Positions 1 through 8,298 are shown, counted from the stretch's first letter. The stretch is 64,000 bases of DNA from Caenimonas koreensis DSM 17982 (GCF_009646335.1 NZ_WJBU01000001.1:366135-430134), one strand, 5' to 3'. The notes: generated by a model not told the origin, from the letters alone. Made by a program: numbers and translations.

Positions 1-668
1 GCCTGTTTGCCATTGGCCATGACCGTCGGTGCAACGATGCGCCCACCCACCGCCAATTGATCCACCCACGCCTGCGGGATGGCCTCGCCGCCTGCGGCTG
101 CGATGATGCCCGCGTACGGCGCGCCCTTGGCATAACCCACCATGCCGTCACCAAAGAGCAAATGCACATTCGCCAGCCGAAAGGCCCGCAGGTTTTCGCG
201 TGCCTTCTCATGCAGGCCACGAAGGCGTTCGATGCTGTACACCTCAGTGGCGACCACGCTCAACACCGCCGCCTGGTAGCCGCATCCGGTGCCGATTTCC
301 AGCACGCGGCCCAGCTTGCCTGATGGCTCCTTCTTCGCGCCCAACAGCAACTCGATCATGCGTGCGACAACGTTCGGCTTGGAGATCGTCTGACCAAGGC
401 CAATCGGCAGGCTGGTGTCTTCGTAAGCCTGGTTCACAAGTGCGCTATCAACGAAGCGATGGCGCTCAATTGCACCCATCGCTGCGAGCACTTGCGCATC
501 GGTGATGCCCTGCGCTGCCAGCTTCTGCACCATGCGCGCACGCACTGCTTGCGAATCAAGGCCAATGCCGCCCGGTGATAGTGCTGTGCCCACCGGCTTC
601 GCTCGCACCGGCCGCGCCTGCGCCGGCCCCAGGTCGAGGCGTGCAGGAAAGCCCGGCCGCTTGATCAT
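1..668 (-). CDS. pcm: Protein-L-isoaspartate O-methyltransferase (3' end outside window)
   Basis: PCMT transfers a methyl group from SAM to isoaspartyl residues in damaged cytosolic proteins so they can be repaired. The minus-strand reading frame is open from an ATG at 668 to the window edge, about 222 codons, so the C-terminus is missing. The SAM-binding glycine motif VLEIGTGCGYQAAVLS is visible near residues 125-140, preceded by the family hallmark region LPIGLGQTISKP. A roughly 40-residue Arg/Pro-rich N-terminal lead precedes the conserved domain. The start overlaps the surE stop by one base (TGATG), indicating translational coupling. In proteobacteria surE-pcm is usually followed by nlpD and rpoS, which would lie outside this window (inference). 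Confidence 0.93.
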   Translation of the reverse strand, partial: MIKRPGFPARLDLGPAQARPVRAKPVGTALSPGGIGLDSQAVRARMVQKLAAQGITDAQVLAAMGAIERHRFVDSALVNQAYEDTSLPIGLGQTISKPNVVARMIELLLGAKKEPSGKLGRVLEIGTGCGYQAAVLSVVATEVYSIERLRGLHEKARENLRAFRLANVHLLFGDGMVGYAKGAPYAGIIAAAGGEAIPQAWVDQLAVGGRIVAPTVMANGKQ

Positions 669-1423
669 CAGCCAAGCGCCTTTGCAGCTTGCGACCATGC
701 GGCCAGCGCGGTGTGGTCGGTAAGGTCAACCTGCAGCGGCGTTATCGACACGTGGCCTTGCGCCGTGGCATGGAAGTCAGTGCCTTCGGCGCCGTCTTTC
801 GCTGCGCCTGCATTGCCGATCCAGTACATCGTCTCGCCGTGCGGGCTCGACTGCGGAATCACCTTTTCTGCAGCGTGACGGCGCCCCAGCCTGCAAACCT
901 TGAACGGCTTCAATTCGTCGTACGGCAGATTCGGGATATTCACGTTCAGCAGCCACACCTGCTGATCGGCCAGGTGCTTTTCGATCACCAGCCGGACGAG
1001 GTCGCGTGCCTTGCGCGCGGCCGAATCGATATGTGCCCAGCCCTTCTGGGTTTGCGAGAACGCAATGGCCGGCACACCGAACAGGTAGCCCTCCATTGCC
1101 GCGCCGACAGTGCCCGAATAAATCGTGTCGTCGCCCATGTTGGCGCCATTGTTGATGCCGCTGACGACCAGGTCGGGCTTGTAGCCGAGATACCCGGTGA
1201 GCGCGACATGCACGCAGTCTGCGGGCGTGCCGTTGACGTAGTGAAAGCCCAGGTGCGACTTGTGAACATACAGCGGCGTGTGCAGCGATAGTGCGTTCGA
1301 TTTCGCGCTGTTGTTGTGCTCGGGTGCAATGACCTGGACGTCGCCCAGGTCATGAATCGCTTCGTACAAGGCTGCCAGGCCCGGCGCCTGGTAGCCGTCG
1401 TCATTGGAGAGTAGGATTTTCAT
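668..1423 (-). CDS. surE: 5'/3'-nucleotidase SurE
   Basis: SurE is a metal-dependent survival phosphatase that removes phosphate from nucleoside 5'- and 3'-monophosphates and can act as an exopolyphosphatase. The 251-residue protein has the usual length. It begins [16 protein letters not shown] with the metal-binding Asp8-Asp9 pair. The Ser of [10 protein letters not shown], and the Asn of [23 protein letters not shown] further on, complete the metal site. Its stop overlaps the pcm start by one base, so the two protein/nucleotide repair genes form an operon read leftward. The start ATG at 1421-1423 gives exactly the canonical N-terminus. Confidence 0.96.
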   Translation of the reverse strand: MKILLSNDDGYQAPGLAALYEAIHDLGDVQVIAPEHNNSAKSNALSLHTPLYVHKSHLGFHYVNGTPADCVHVALTGYLGYKPDLVVSGINNGANMGDDTIYSGTVGAAMEGYLFGVPAIAFSQTQKGWAHIDSAARKARDLVRLVIEKHLADQQVWLLNVNIPNLPYDELKPFKVCRLGRRHAAEKVIPQSSPHGETMYWIGNAGAAKDGAEGTDFHATAQGHVSITPLQVDLTDHTALAAWSQAAKALG

Positions 1424-1538
1424 TGGGGGGTTTCGCTGCGATTGTAGGACTGCATGAGCTCGCCTCGTCGCGGCTGGGACATTGGGGCTGCGCGCGCAGG
1501 CCTATGATTTGCGCCAACCGAACAAGCAGGAACTTCAC

Positions 1539-2513
1539 ATGCATGCATGGCTTTGCGAGAACCCCGTTGGCGTCGATGCGCTTCAATGGAAAGAGATCCC
1601 CACGCCGCAGCCCAAGGCAAGCGAAGTACTCATCGAGATCAAGGCCGCGAGCCTGAACTTTCCTGACCTGCTCATCGTGCAGAACAAGTACCAGATGAAG
1701 CCGGCCCTGCCCTTCGTCCCGGGCTCCGAATACGCAGGTGTTGTCGCAGCGGTGGGCGAAGGCGTCACCCATCTCAAGGTCGGCCAGAGTGTTGCGTGCC
1801 TTTCGGGCACGGGCGGCTTCGGCACCCACACCATCGCACCGGCCGCGCTGTGCATGCCACTGCCGCCGGGCTTCCCGCATGTCGATGCGGCCGCCTTCAT
1901 CATGATCTACGCGACATCGCATCATGCGCTGGTCGACCGCGGCCAGCTCAAGGCCGGTGAGACCGTGCTGGTGCTGGGCGCAGCGGGCGGAGTCGGCACG
2001 GCAGCCATCCAGATCGCGAAGACGCTTGGCGCCCGAGTGATCGCCGCCGCCTCGACCGACGAAAAGTGCGAACTGTGCAAGTCGATCGGCGCGGACGCCA
2101 CCATCAACTACACGAAAGAATCGCTGCGCGATGCGATCAAGGCGGCAACAGATGGCAAAGGCCCCGACGTCATCTACGACTCCGTCGGCGGCGACTTCGC
2201 TGAACCTGCCTTCCGCTCCATTGCGTGGCGTGGCCGCTACCTTGTCGTGGGCTTTGCCTCCGGACCGATTCCCTCGCTGCCATTGAACCTGACACTGCTC
2301 AAGGGCGCTTCGCTGGTCGGCGTGTTCTGGGGCGATTTCGCGCGGCGAGAGCCCAAGGCCAACGCCGCGATGATGGCCGAGCTGGCTGGCTGGTACGCAC
2401 AGGGCAAGATCAAGCCGGTGATCGACAGCACCATGCCCATGTCCGAGCTCAAGGCGGCCTACGCCCACATGGGCTCGCGCGGCGTCAAGGGCAAGCTCGT
2501 GATGGTGAACTGA
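1539..2513 (+). CDS. NADPH:quinone oxidoreductase, zinc-independent MDR family
   Basis: Medium-chain dehydrogenase/reductase of the quinone oxidoreductase class, expected to reduce quinones or enones with NADPH in the cytosol. The protein is 324 residues. A GroES-like N-terminal half (LNFPDLLIVQNKYQ, then PFVPGSEYAGVV) is followed by a Rossmann half with LGAAGGVGTAAIQIAK. No catalytic zinc ligands are seen. I chose the ATG at 1539 because AGCAGGAA lies about 7 bases upstream. A longer in-frame start at 1482 would add 19 residues unrelated to the family. It is divergent from surE. The substrate cannot be read from the sequence. Confidence 0.9.
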   Translation: MHAWLCENPVGVDALQWKEIPTPQPKASEVLIEIKAASLNFPDLLIVQNKYQMKPALPFVPGSEYAGVVAAVGEGVTHLKVGQSVACLSGTGGFGTHTIAPAALCMPLPPGFPHVDAAAFIMIYATSHHALVDRGQLKAGETVLVLGAAGGVGTAAIQIAKTLGARVIAAASTDEKCELCKSIGADATINYTKESLRDAIKAATDGKGPDVIYDSVGGDFAEPAFRSIAWRGRYLVVGFASGPIPSLPLNLTLLKGASLVGVFWGDFARREPKANAAMMAELAGWYAQGKIKPVIDSTMPMSELKAAYAHMGSRGVKGKLVMVN

Positions 2514-2556
2514 GGCCGAAGGCCACCGCGCCCGCCAGTGCGCGAGTGCGACCCGC

Positions 2557-2562
2557 TATAAT
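2557..2562 (+). promoter_or_regulatory. -10 element of the tRNA-His promoter
   Basis: A perfect TATAAT ends 12 bases before the first base of tRNA-His. No good -35 hexamer is seen at 16-18 bases upstream in this GC-rich stretch, so only the -10 is called. Confidence 0.6.
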
Positions 2563-2574
2563 CACGGCCAATAC

Positions 2575-2651
2575 GGTGGCTGTAGCTCAGTTGGTAGAGT
2601 CCAGGATTGTGATTCCTGTTGTCGTGGGTTCGAGCCCCATCAGCCACCCCA
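2575..2651 (+). tRNA. tRNA-His (anticodon GTG)
   Basis: A 77-base cloverleaf starting GGTGGCTGTAGCTCAG with encoded CCA at the 3' end. The anticodon GTG is at 2609-2611. The acceptor pairs GGTGGCT with AGCCACC, and the additional 5' G (position -1) typical of tRNA-His is present. The T arm reads GGGTTCGAGCCC. It is monocistronic between a -10 element and a hairpin terminator. Confidence 0.97.
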
Positions 2652-2659
2652 GAAAATGA

Positions 2660-2691
2660 AAAAAGCCCGCAACGAAAGTTGCGGGCTTTTT
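2660..2691. terminator. Bidirectional Rho-independent terminator (tRNA-His / ppiD)
   Basis: A 14-base stem, AAAAAGCCCGCAAC / GTTGCGGGCTTTTT, closes on a GAAA tetraloop. The A-tract and T-tract flank the GC stem, so it can terminate the tRNA transcript rightward and the ppiD transcript leftward. Confidence 0.9.
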
Positions 2692-2732
2692 GTTTGGTCG
2701 AGCCGGAAGGTTCAGCGCATCAATGGTGCGAG

Positions 2733-4661
2733 TCAGTTCAACGCCTCAGGCCCTTCCGTCGGCGCGGGCTTGGGCACCTTGATCTGCACTTTCAGCCGCT
2801 CTTTGAGCAAGTTGAAGTAAGCCACCGTCTCAGCGGACGACCACCACTGCGCGTACTGGTCGCGCTCGCGCTTGGCGGCCTCAGGCGTCGGCGTGTCACG
2901 CGCGAGCACCTTCGTGACCTTGACGACCACGTAGCCGCCGGCACCCAGCTCTACGCCCGTCCAGGAAGGCAGCGTGACAGGGTCGGTGCGCATGGCTGCA
3001 TCGACCACCGCGGGCAGCATCTGCCCAGGTTCCTGGCGCGAGATGACAACGGCCGGCTGCATCTGCGCCTTCGCTGGATCAGCTTTCCAGGCGGCGAGGC
3101 GCTTGATGCCCTCTTCCTTCGCCAGCTCTGCAGCGCGCGTCTCGATCAGGCGGTCACGCACCTTGTCTTTCACATCGGCGAATGGGAGCGTGCGTGCAGG
3201 TGTGTACTGCGAAATCCGGCCCGACACCATCACGCCGGGCGCAATCTCCATGGCTTCGGTATTGCGCTTCTTCGCGGTGCTGTCCGGCGAGAACAAAGCG
3301 GCGAGGAACTTCGGATTGGCGAGCGGGCCGGTGGCATTGGGGGCGGGGGTTCTTGCAACACCAGTGGCCGTCTTGATCTCCAGCTTGAGTTTGTCAGCCG
3401 CGGGCTTGAGGCTGTCCGCCTGCTCGTAGACGAGGTTCGTGAACGAATCGGCCGCCGCGCCGAACTGCTGCTGCGCCTGCTGCTTCTTCAGGTCACCTTC
3501 GAGCTCGGCTTTCATCTCGTCGTACGTCTTCTGCTTGGACTCCTTGATGTCCGTCAGCTTGATGACATGGAAGCCGAAATCCGACTCGACGGGGCCAACG
3601 ATGTCGCCCTTTTTCATCGAGAACGCAGCGTCTTCGAACGGCTTGACCATCGCGCCGCGCGTGAAGAAGTCCAGGTCGCCGCCATTGGCGCCGGAGCCCT
3701 TGTCGTCCGAATTCTTCTTGGCCAGCTCTGCAAAGCTCTCGGGGTTCTTCTTCACGGCTGCCAGCAGCTCTTCGGCCTTGGCCTTCGCCTTGGCACGGTC
3801 AGCAGCTGGCGCCGCCTTGTCCACCCCCACGAGAATATGGCTGGCGCGGCGCTCTTCGGCCCTGGTGTTCTTGGCGATGTTCTGCTCGTAGTAGCTCTTG
3901 AGGTCCGCCTCATTGACGGAAATCCCCTTCTTGACCGTATCCAGATCAAGCACGACGTATTCGACGCTCGCCTGCTCGGGCGCCTGGAACATCGATGGGT
4001 TGGCCTTGTAGAAAGCATCCAGGTCGGCATCGGTCGGCTTGACGCGCTCGGCGAAGTCCGCCGGAGCAAAGCGCGTGATCTGCACTTCGCGCTTCTCGAA
4101 GAAGGCATTGACGGTGGGCGCAGCTTGTGCAACGGTCGCGAAGCTCGAATTGCCCACGCCTGCGAGCAGCTGGCGGGCCGACAGGTCCGCGCGCACCTCG
4201 GCTTCGAACATTTCAGGGGTCTGGCCGCGTTGCGCGACCAACGCGCGATACCTTGCCATGTCGAGCTTGCCGTCGGCGCCGCGCAGCGATGCGATCGCCG
4301 GATTCGACTGCAGCTCGCGCGCCAGCCGCTGGTCTGTCGTCATGAGGTGTGCGTTGCCAGCGGCTGCGGAGACCACGCGGTCGCGGATCATGCGTTCAAG
4401 CGTGGCGTACCTCGCGCTCGGTGAGTCGAGCAGCTTGATGTCGATCTGCGGCATGCGCTGGCGAATGCGCTCGACTTCCTGCTTGTGGGCTGCATCCCAT
4501 TCGGCCTGGGTGATGCCAACGCCATCGACCTTGGCGACCACCTCGCCCTTGTCCTGCATGCTGTTGTAGCCACTGACGCCGACGACCAGAAATGAAGGCA
4601 CGATCAGCAGGAACAGCAGGAACTGCATGACCTTCATGTGCTTGCGAACGAAATCGAACAT
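2733..4661 (-). CDS. ppiD: PpiD/SurA-type peptidyl-prolyl isomerase, membrane-anchored
   Basis: Periplasmic folding factor anchored in the inner membrane. The 642-residue protein starts MFDFVRKHMKVMQFLL, with one membrane segment at about residues 11-31, a SurA_N-like region, and one parvulin rotamase domain at about 272-369 (RASHILVGVD through DFGFHVIKL). Length and layout fit PpiD, which assists outer-membrane protein folding near the Sec translocon. It is read leftward towards a shared terminator. The region between its start and tRNA-Val carries another terminator, so it should have its own promoter, which I could not pinpoint. Confidence 0.92.
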   Translation of the reverse strand: MFDFVRKHMKVMQFLLFLLIVPSFLVVGVSGYNSMQDKGEVVAKVDGVGITQAEWDAAHKQEVERIRQRMPQIDIKLLDSPSARYATLERMIRDRVVSAAAGNAHLMTTDQRLARELQSNPAIASLRGADGKLDMARYRALVAQRGQTPEMFEAEVRADLSARQLLAGVGNSSFATVAQAAPTVNAFFEKREVQITRFAPADFAERVKPTDADLDAFYKANPSMFQAPEQASVEYVVLDLDTVKKGISVNEADLKSYYEQNIAKNTRAEERRASHILVGVDKAAPAADRAKAKAKAEELLAAVKKNPESFAELAKKNSDDKGSGANGGDLDFFTRGAMVKPFEDAAFSMKKGDIVGPVESDFGFHVIKLTDIKESKQKTYDEMKAELEGDLKKQQAQQQFGAAADSFTNLVYEQADSLKPAADKLKLEIKTATGVARTPAPNATGPLANPKFLAALFSPDSTAKKRNTEAMEIAPGVMVSGRISQYTPARTLPFADVKDKVRDRLIETRAAELAKEEGIKRLAAWKADPAKAQMQPAVVISRQEPGQMLPAVVDAAMRTDPVTLPSWTGVELGAGGYVVVKVTKVLARDTPTPEAAKRERDQYAQWWSSAETVAYFNLLKERLKVQIKVPKPAPTEGPEALN

Positions 4662-4679
4662 GCGCTACCCGAGAGTCTT

Positions 4680-4712
4680 TAAAAAAATAAAAAGGCGAAC
4701 AAGTTGTTCGCC
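4680..4712 (-). terminator. Rho-independent terminator after tRNA-Val
   Basis: On the minus strand, GGCGAACAA and TTGTTCGCC form a 9-bp inverted repeat around a single central base, followed by a T-rich run (TTTTTATTTTTTT). It lies 22 bases past the tRNA-Val 3' end and just upstream of ppiD. Confidence 0.85.
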
Positions 4713-4733
4713 TTCGCTTCGCCATGCGGCGTG

Positions 4734-4809
4734 TGGTGGGTGCTGACGGACTCGAACCGCCGACCTACGCCGTGTAAAGGCGCTGCTCTACCAACTGAGC
4801 TAAGCACCC
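4734..4809 (-). tRNA. tRNA-Val (anticodon TAC)
   Basis: A 76-base cloverleaf with encoded CCA. The acceptor stem is GGGTGCT / AGCACCC, the D arm contains TAGCTCAGTTGGTAGAGC, the anticodon loop is TTTACAC (anticodon TAC), and the T arm is GGCGGTTCGAGTCCGTC. It starts 20 bases after the hupB stop on the same strand with no terminator between, so it is probably cotranscribed with hupB. Confidence 0.96.
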
Positions 4810-4829
4810 CACCTTGACAGCATTGCGTC

Positions 4830-5102
4830 TCAGTTCAGCGCATCCTTGAGCGCCTTGCCGGGACGGAACTTCGGAACCTTGGCTGCCTTGATTTTAATCG
4901 CTGCGCCAGTGCGGGGGTTGCGACCACTGCGCGCGGCCCGTTTGCCGACAGCGAATGTGCCAAAACCAACCAGTGAAACAGAGCCACCTTTTTTCAGTGT
5001 TGTCTTGACGGCGCCGATCATCGATTCCAGCGCGCGCGTGGCGGCGGCCTTCGAGATATCGGCATTCTTTGCGATGTGCTCAATCAGTTCGGTCTTGTTC
5101 AC
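4830..5102 (-). CDS. hupB: Nucleoid protein HU-beta
   Basis: A 90-residue HU/IHF-family protein that bends and compacts DNA as a dimer. The sequence opens [18 protein letters not shown] and contains the DNA-binding arm region [12 protein letters not shown] followed by [14 protein letters not shown], matching HU over its full length. The start codon is GTG (5100-5102), with GAGGGG about 8 bases upstream. It is expressed from a good sigma-70 promoter about 150 bases upstream through a leader containing a long hairpin, and tRNA-Val follows. Confidence 0.96.
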   Translation of the reverse strand: MNKTELIEHIAKNADISKAAATRALESMIGAVKTTLKKGGSVSLVGFGTFAVGKRAARSGRNPRTGAAIKIKAAKVPKFRPGKALKDALN

Positions 5103-5254
5103 AAGAGGCCCCTCGTAGAGAGAAGTTGTTGCAGAAATGTCTCTTCAAAAATTGAAGTCTCCCTATCGTGGCCGGTGACCATGCACGGGCTGGGCGCAGA
5201 CGATGGAGGGAGACTCTTTCTTTGGGTTCGCGGCTCTTGCAAAGCCACCGAATG
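5103..5254 (-). promoter_or_regulatory. hupB 5' leader with long hairpin
   Basis: The predicted untranslated leader of about 145 bases, between the hupB -10 and its GTG start. It contains a perfect 9-bp inverted repeat (AGTCTCCCT at 5156-5164, AGGGAGACT at 5207-5215), extended inward by ATCG/CGAT with a two-base bulge. This is followed on the minus strand by a small TTCAA-TTT-TTGAA hairpin. No protein is visible. A role in hupB mRNA stability or translation is inference only. Confidence 0.45.
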
Positions 5255-5283
5255 ATTAAAGCTATGGGACCATAGCGTGTCAA
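5255..5283 (-). promoter_or_regulatory. Sigma-70 promoter of hupB
   Basis: On the minus strand, a perfect -35 TTGACA (5278-5283), a 17-base spacer and TTTAAT (5255-5260). The spacer contains the palindrome GCTATGG-TC-CCATAGC (5261-5276), which could be a regulator site or simply spacer sequence. Confidence 0.8.
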
Positions 5284-5305
5284 TAAGGCGGGCAGCTTTA
5301 CAACA

Positions 5306-5360
5306 GGGCGGCTGCGGATTCTAGTCGGTCTGCAGCGCAAACGGCCCGCCGCTGCCGCCC
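5306..5360. repeat. Inverted repeat between ttuC-like gene and hupB promoter
   Basis: GGGCGGCTGCGG (5306-5317) and CCGCTGCCGCCC (5349-5360) pair at 11 of 12 positions across a 31-base loop. On the plus strand it is followed by ATTTTTA. It sits downstream of the dehydrogenase stop and may serve as its 3' end or insulate the hupB promoter. No coding region is visible in 5284-5410. Confidence 0.4.
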
Positions 5361-5410
5361 ATTTTTATGCGGCACTGCGCCAATTTCATGGTGCAGAAAA
5401 CGATTGCCTC

Positions 5411-6496
5411 TTACAGCGCTTGAGCAATGGCGCGGCCGAGGTCCGTGGTGCTGGCCTTGCCGCCGATATCGCCCGTGCGCGGTGCGCCACTGCCGGGCTC
5501 GAGCACACGTTCGATCGCCCGCAGCACGGCGTCGTGCGCATCCTTGTGCCCCAGGAACTCCAGCATCATCGCGCCGCACCAGATCTGCCCGATCGGGTTG
5601 GCAAGGTTACGCCCGGCAATATCTGGCGCCGATCCATGCACTGGCTCGAACAATGACGGGAATTTGCGGTCAGGGTTGAGGTTGGCGCTGGGCGCAATGC
5701 CGATCGTGCCCGTGCACGCCGGGCCAAGATCGCTGAGGATGTCGCCAAAGAGATTGCTGGCCACGACCACGTCGAAGAAATCGGGGCGCTGCACGAAATG
5801 GGCGCTGAGGATGTCGATGTGGAACTTGTCCACCAGCACCTGCGGATAGTGCTTTGACATCTCGACAACGCGCTCATCCCAATAGGGCATGGTGATGGCG
5901 ATGCCGTTCGATTTGGTGGCGCTCGTCAGGTGCTTCTTCGGCCGCTTCATCGCGAGCTCGAATGCGAACTTCAGCACACGATCCACGCCAATGCGCGACA
6001 TCACGGTTTCCTGCATGACGATCTCGCGCTCGGTGCCCGGATACATGCGCCCGCCGATCGACGAGTATTCGCCTTCGGTGTTCTCGCGCACGATATACAT
6101 GTCGATCTCACCAGGCTGGCGCGGGCTGCCGTCGCGCCGCACAACGGGCGCAATGATGCCGGGCATGAGCCTCGCGGGCCGCAGGTTCACGTACTGGTCG
6201 AACTCGCGGCGAAACAAAAGGAGCGAGCCCCACAGCGAAATGTGATCCGGAATTTTTTCGGGCCAGCCGACCGCACCGAAGTACAGCGCATCGTGACCGC
6301 CGACTTTGTCTTTCCAGTCATCGGGCATCATCTGGCCGTGCTTCTCGAAGTAGTCCCAGCTCGCGAAGTCGAAGTGGTCAAACTCAAGGTCGATGCCGAA
6401 CTTGCTCGCCGCCGCTTCCATCACGCGAATGCCCTCGGGCATGGTTTCCTTGCCGATGCCGTCACCGGGAATCACCGCAATACGCTTCTTGCTCAT
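5411..6496 (-). CDS. ttuC: Tartrate/D-malate dehydrogenase (beta-decarboxylating, isopropylmalate dehydrogenase family)
   Basis: NAD-dependent enzyme of the isocitrate/isopropylmalate dehydrogenase fold. The 361-residue length and the N-terminus MSKKRIAVIPGDGIGKETMP match the tartrate dehydrogenase/decarboxylase group rather than LeuB. Visible hallmarks are the substrate region SLLLFRREFDQYVNLRPAR, the metal-site stretch DILSAHFVQRPDFFDVVVAS followed by NLFGDILSDL, and EPVHGSAPDIAG in the cofactor region. It would oxidise D-malate or L-tartrate in the cytosol; which one is not decided by sequence. Its ATG overlaps the stop of the upstream hydrolase gene by four bases, so the two are coupled. 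Confidence 0.82.
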   Translation of the reverse strand: MSKKRIAVIPGDGIGKETMPEGIRVMEAAASKFGIDLEFDHFDFASWDYFEKHGQMMPDDWKDKVGGHDALYFGAVGWPEKIPDHISLWGSLLLFRREFDQYVNLRPARLMPGIIAPVVRRDGSPRQPGEIDMYIVRENTEGEYSSIGGRMYPGTEREIVMQETVMSRIGVDRVLKFAFELAMKRPKKHLTSATKSNGIAITMPYWDERVVEMSKHYPQVLVDKFHIDILSAHFVQRPDFFDVVVASNLFGDILSDLGPACTGTIGIAPSANLNPDRKFPSLFEPVHGSAPDIAGRNLANPIGQIWCGAMMLEFLGHKDAHDAVLRAIERVLEPGSGAPRTGDIGGKASTTDLGRAIAQAL

Positions 6497-7380
6497 GGTG
6501 TCAACTCCTTGAAGAATTCAGATGCTTCGCGCAAGAGCAGGCCGGGCGCCTCCTCTGCAATGTAATGGCCACACGGCAGCGCCGCCCCGCTGACCTGGCT
6601 CGCACGCTCGCGCCAGAGCTGCAGCACATCAAACGACGCGCCTACCGCCCCATGCTCGCCCCACAGGACGCGCAGCGGCTGCTCGATGCGGCGCCCGCCC
6701 GCAATGTCGGCCCGGTCGTGTTCCAGGTCGATGCCGGCGCTGGCGCGATAGTCGCCGCAAATCCCGGTTGAGCTGCCAGCGATCGAGATGCAGCGCTCGT
6801 ATTCGGCGAGCGCTTGTGGCGCGAATGCGGCCAGCCCGGCGTGACGCTTGCCCATCACGCTGCGCAAGTAGCGCACCGGGTCGGATTCGATCAGCGCCTC
6901 GGGCAGCGGCGGTGGTTGCACCAGGAAGAACCAGTGCCAATACGCGGTCGCAAACGCCAGCGATGTGTGCTCGTACATGCCGAGCGTCGGCGCGATGTCA
7001 AGCAGCATCATCCGCTCGACGGCGTGCGGATGATCGGCAGCGAGCCGGTGAGCCACGCGCGCACCGCGATCATGGGCCAGCACGCAGAAGCGGCCAAAAC
7101 CTTGCGAGTGCATCACTGCGATGGCATCGAGCGCCATCTCGCGCTTGCTATAGGCGACACTGCCATCGCCAGGCTCCGGGCGAGCTGAATCGCCATAGCC
7201 GCGAAGGTCCATCATCACGACAGTGTGGTGCTGCGCGAGATCAGGCGCGACGCGGTGCCACATCACGTGTGATTGCGGATGGCCGTGCAGCAGCAGCAAA
7301 GGCGGGCCAGTGCCGCCGCGCCGCGCGTTCAGGCGAACATCGCCACGCACCACCTCGAACCTCTCAAACGAGTCGAGCAC
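6493..7380 (-). CDS. Alpha/beta hydrolase with full fluoroacetate dehalogenase signature
   Basis: A 295-residue alpha/beta-hydrolase predicted to be a haloacetate (fluoroacetate) dehalogenase, converting haloacetate plus water to glycolate and halide. The nucleophile is Asp104 in LAHDRGARVAHR with carboxylate-binding Arg105 and Arg108. Asp128 is in MMLLDIAP. Fluoride-binding His149 and Trp150 are in AYWHWFFLVQP, with Tyr211 in CGDYRAS and His272 in GHYIAEEAP. The spacing matches characterised fluoroacetate dehalogenases almost residue for residue (family knowledge). The start is GTG at 7378-7380, with purine-rich AGAGG upstream. It is coupled to the tartrate dehydrogenase-like gene and follows an EamA transporter. 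Confidence 0.85.
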   Translation of the reverse strand: MLDSFERFEVVRGDVRLNARRGGTGPPLLLLHGHPQSHVMWHRVAPDLAQHHTVVMMDLRGYGDSARPEPGDGSVAYSKREMALDAIAVMHSQGFGRFCVLAHDRGARVAHRLAADHPHAVERMMLLDIAPTLGMYEHTSLAFATAYWHWFFLVQPPPLPEALIESDPVRYLRSVMGKRHAGLAAFAPQALAEYERCISIAGSSTGICGDYRASAGIDLEHDRADIAGGRRIEQPLRVLWGEHGAVGASFDVLQLWRERASQVSGAALPCGHYIAEEAPGLLLREASEFFKELTP

Positions 7381-7386
7381 GTGCCT

Positions 7387-8283
7387 CTACCCCCGCGCGG
7401 GCGGTGAAGGTGGCGCACGCACCACCAGGCTGACACCGACAGCCGTGAGCGCCATGCCCACGACCGTGAACGCCGTGATCGGTTCGCCGAAGAGCACAGC
7501 CGCCATCACGGCTGTACAGGGCGGCACAAGATAGAGCAGGCTGGTCACGGCCGTGGCCGCACCGCGCTGGATCAGCAGGTAGAGCAACGAACTGCCGCCC
7601 AGTGTCAGCGCCAGCACCGACCAGGCCATGGCGCCGATCATCTCGCCTTGCCAGTCAATCGCTTCGGTTTCCATCAGTGCCAACGGCAGCGTGACGACGA
7701 ACGCGGCAGCAAGCTGGACAAAGCTCGCGGCGCGCACGTCGCAGGGTTTGAGGAAGCGCTTCTGATAGAGCGTGCCGGCTGTGATGCTGAACAGCGCGAT
7801 GGTTGCAGCCATGACATTGGCGCTCGATATCTCGCCGATGCCCAGCTTTTGCCAGACCACCAATGCCAGGCCGGCAAACCCCAGCGCGAGACCGCCCCAT
7901 TGACGCGAGGCAACTGCACCACCGCGAGACGACACCCACACGGCGGTCAATACCGGCTGCAACCCGACCAGCAACGCTGCAAGACCCGCTCCCATGCCCA
8001 TCTTCACGGCAGCCCACACGCCACCCAGATAGCCGGCATGCATCAGCACCCCGGTCACGGCCAGGTGGAAGAACTGGTTGCGGTCGACCGGCGGCTTCGC
8101 GCGCGCGAGCCACGCCCACACCGCGAAGCACACCACAGAAAACAGGTAGCGCAGCGCCAGGAATTTCATGGGCGGCGAATGCGGCATCCCGTAGCGCGCG
8201 ACGATAAAACCGGTGCTCCAGATCAGGACAAAAACGACGGGCATCGCGCGTATGAGCGCCGCCTGCCTTGAGGCTGTGGTCAT
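7387..8283 (-). CDS. EamA/DMT-family transporter
   Basis: A 298-residue polytopic inner-membrane protein with about ten hydrophobic segments arranged as two EamA repeats (first PVVFVLIWSTGFIVARYG). The last helix is followed by a short Pro/Arg tail. Such proteins export metabolites or amino acids; the substrate is not predictable. It ends six bases before the GTG of the dehalogenase-like gene, so transporter, hydrolase and dehydrogenase form one leftward operon. Confidence 0.88.
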   Translation of the reverse strand: MTTASRQAALIRAMPVVFVLIWSTGFIVARYGMPHSPPMKFLALRYLFSVVCFAVWAWLARAKPPVDRNQFFHLAVTGVLMHAGYLGGVWAAVKMGMGAGLAALLVGLQPVLTAVWVSSRGGAVASRQWGGLALGFAGLALVVWQKLGIGEISSANVMAATIALFSITAGTLYQKRFLKPCDVRAASFVQLAAAFVVTLPLALMETEAIDWQGEMIGAMAWSVLALTLGGSSLLYLLIQRGAATAVTSLLYLVPPCTAVMAAVLFGEPITAFTVVGMALTAVGVSLVVRAPPSPPARG

Positions 8284-8298
8284 CGGTGAAACATGGCC

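Noticed and set aside
57..323. Short plus-strand frames at the window start
   Set aside because: They lie opposite a clear pcm coding region that reads to the window edge.
2619..4424. Long plus-strand open frame of 601 codons opposite ppiD
   Set aside because: It is antisense to a full-length, motif-bearing ppiD; its Arg/Leu/His-rich translation has no domain pattern. High GC makes such antisense frames common.
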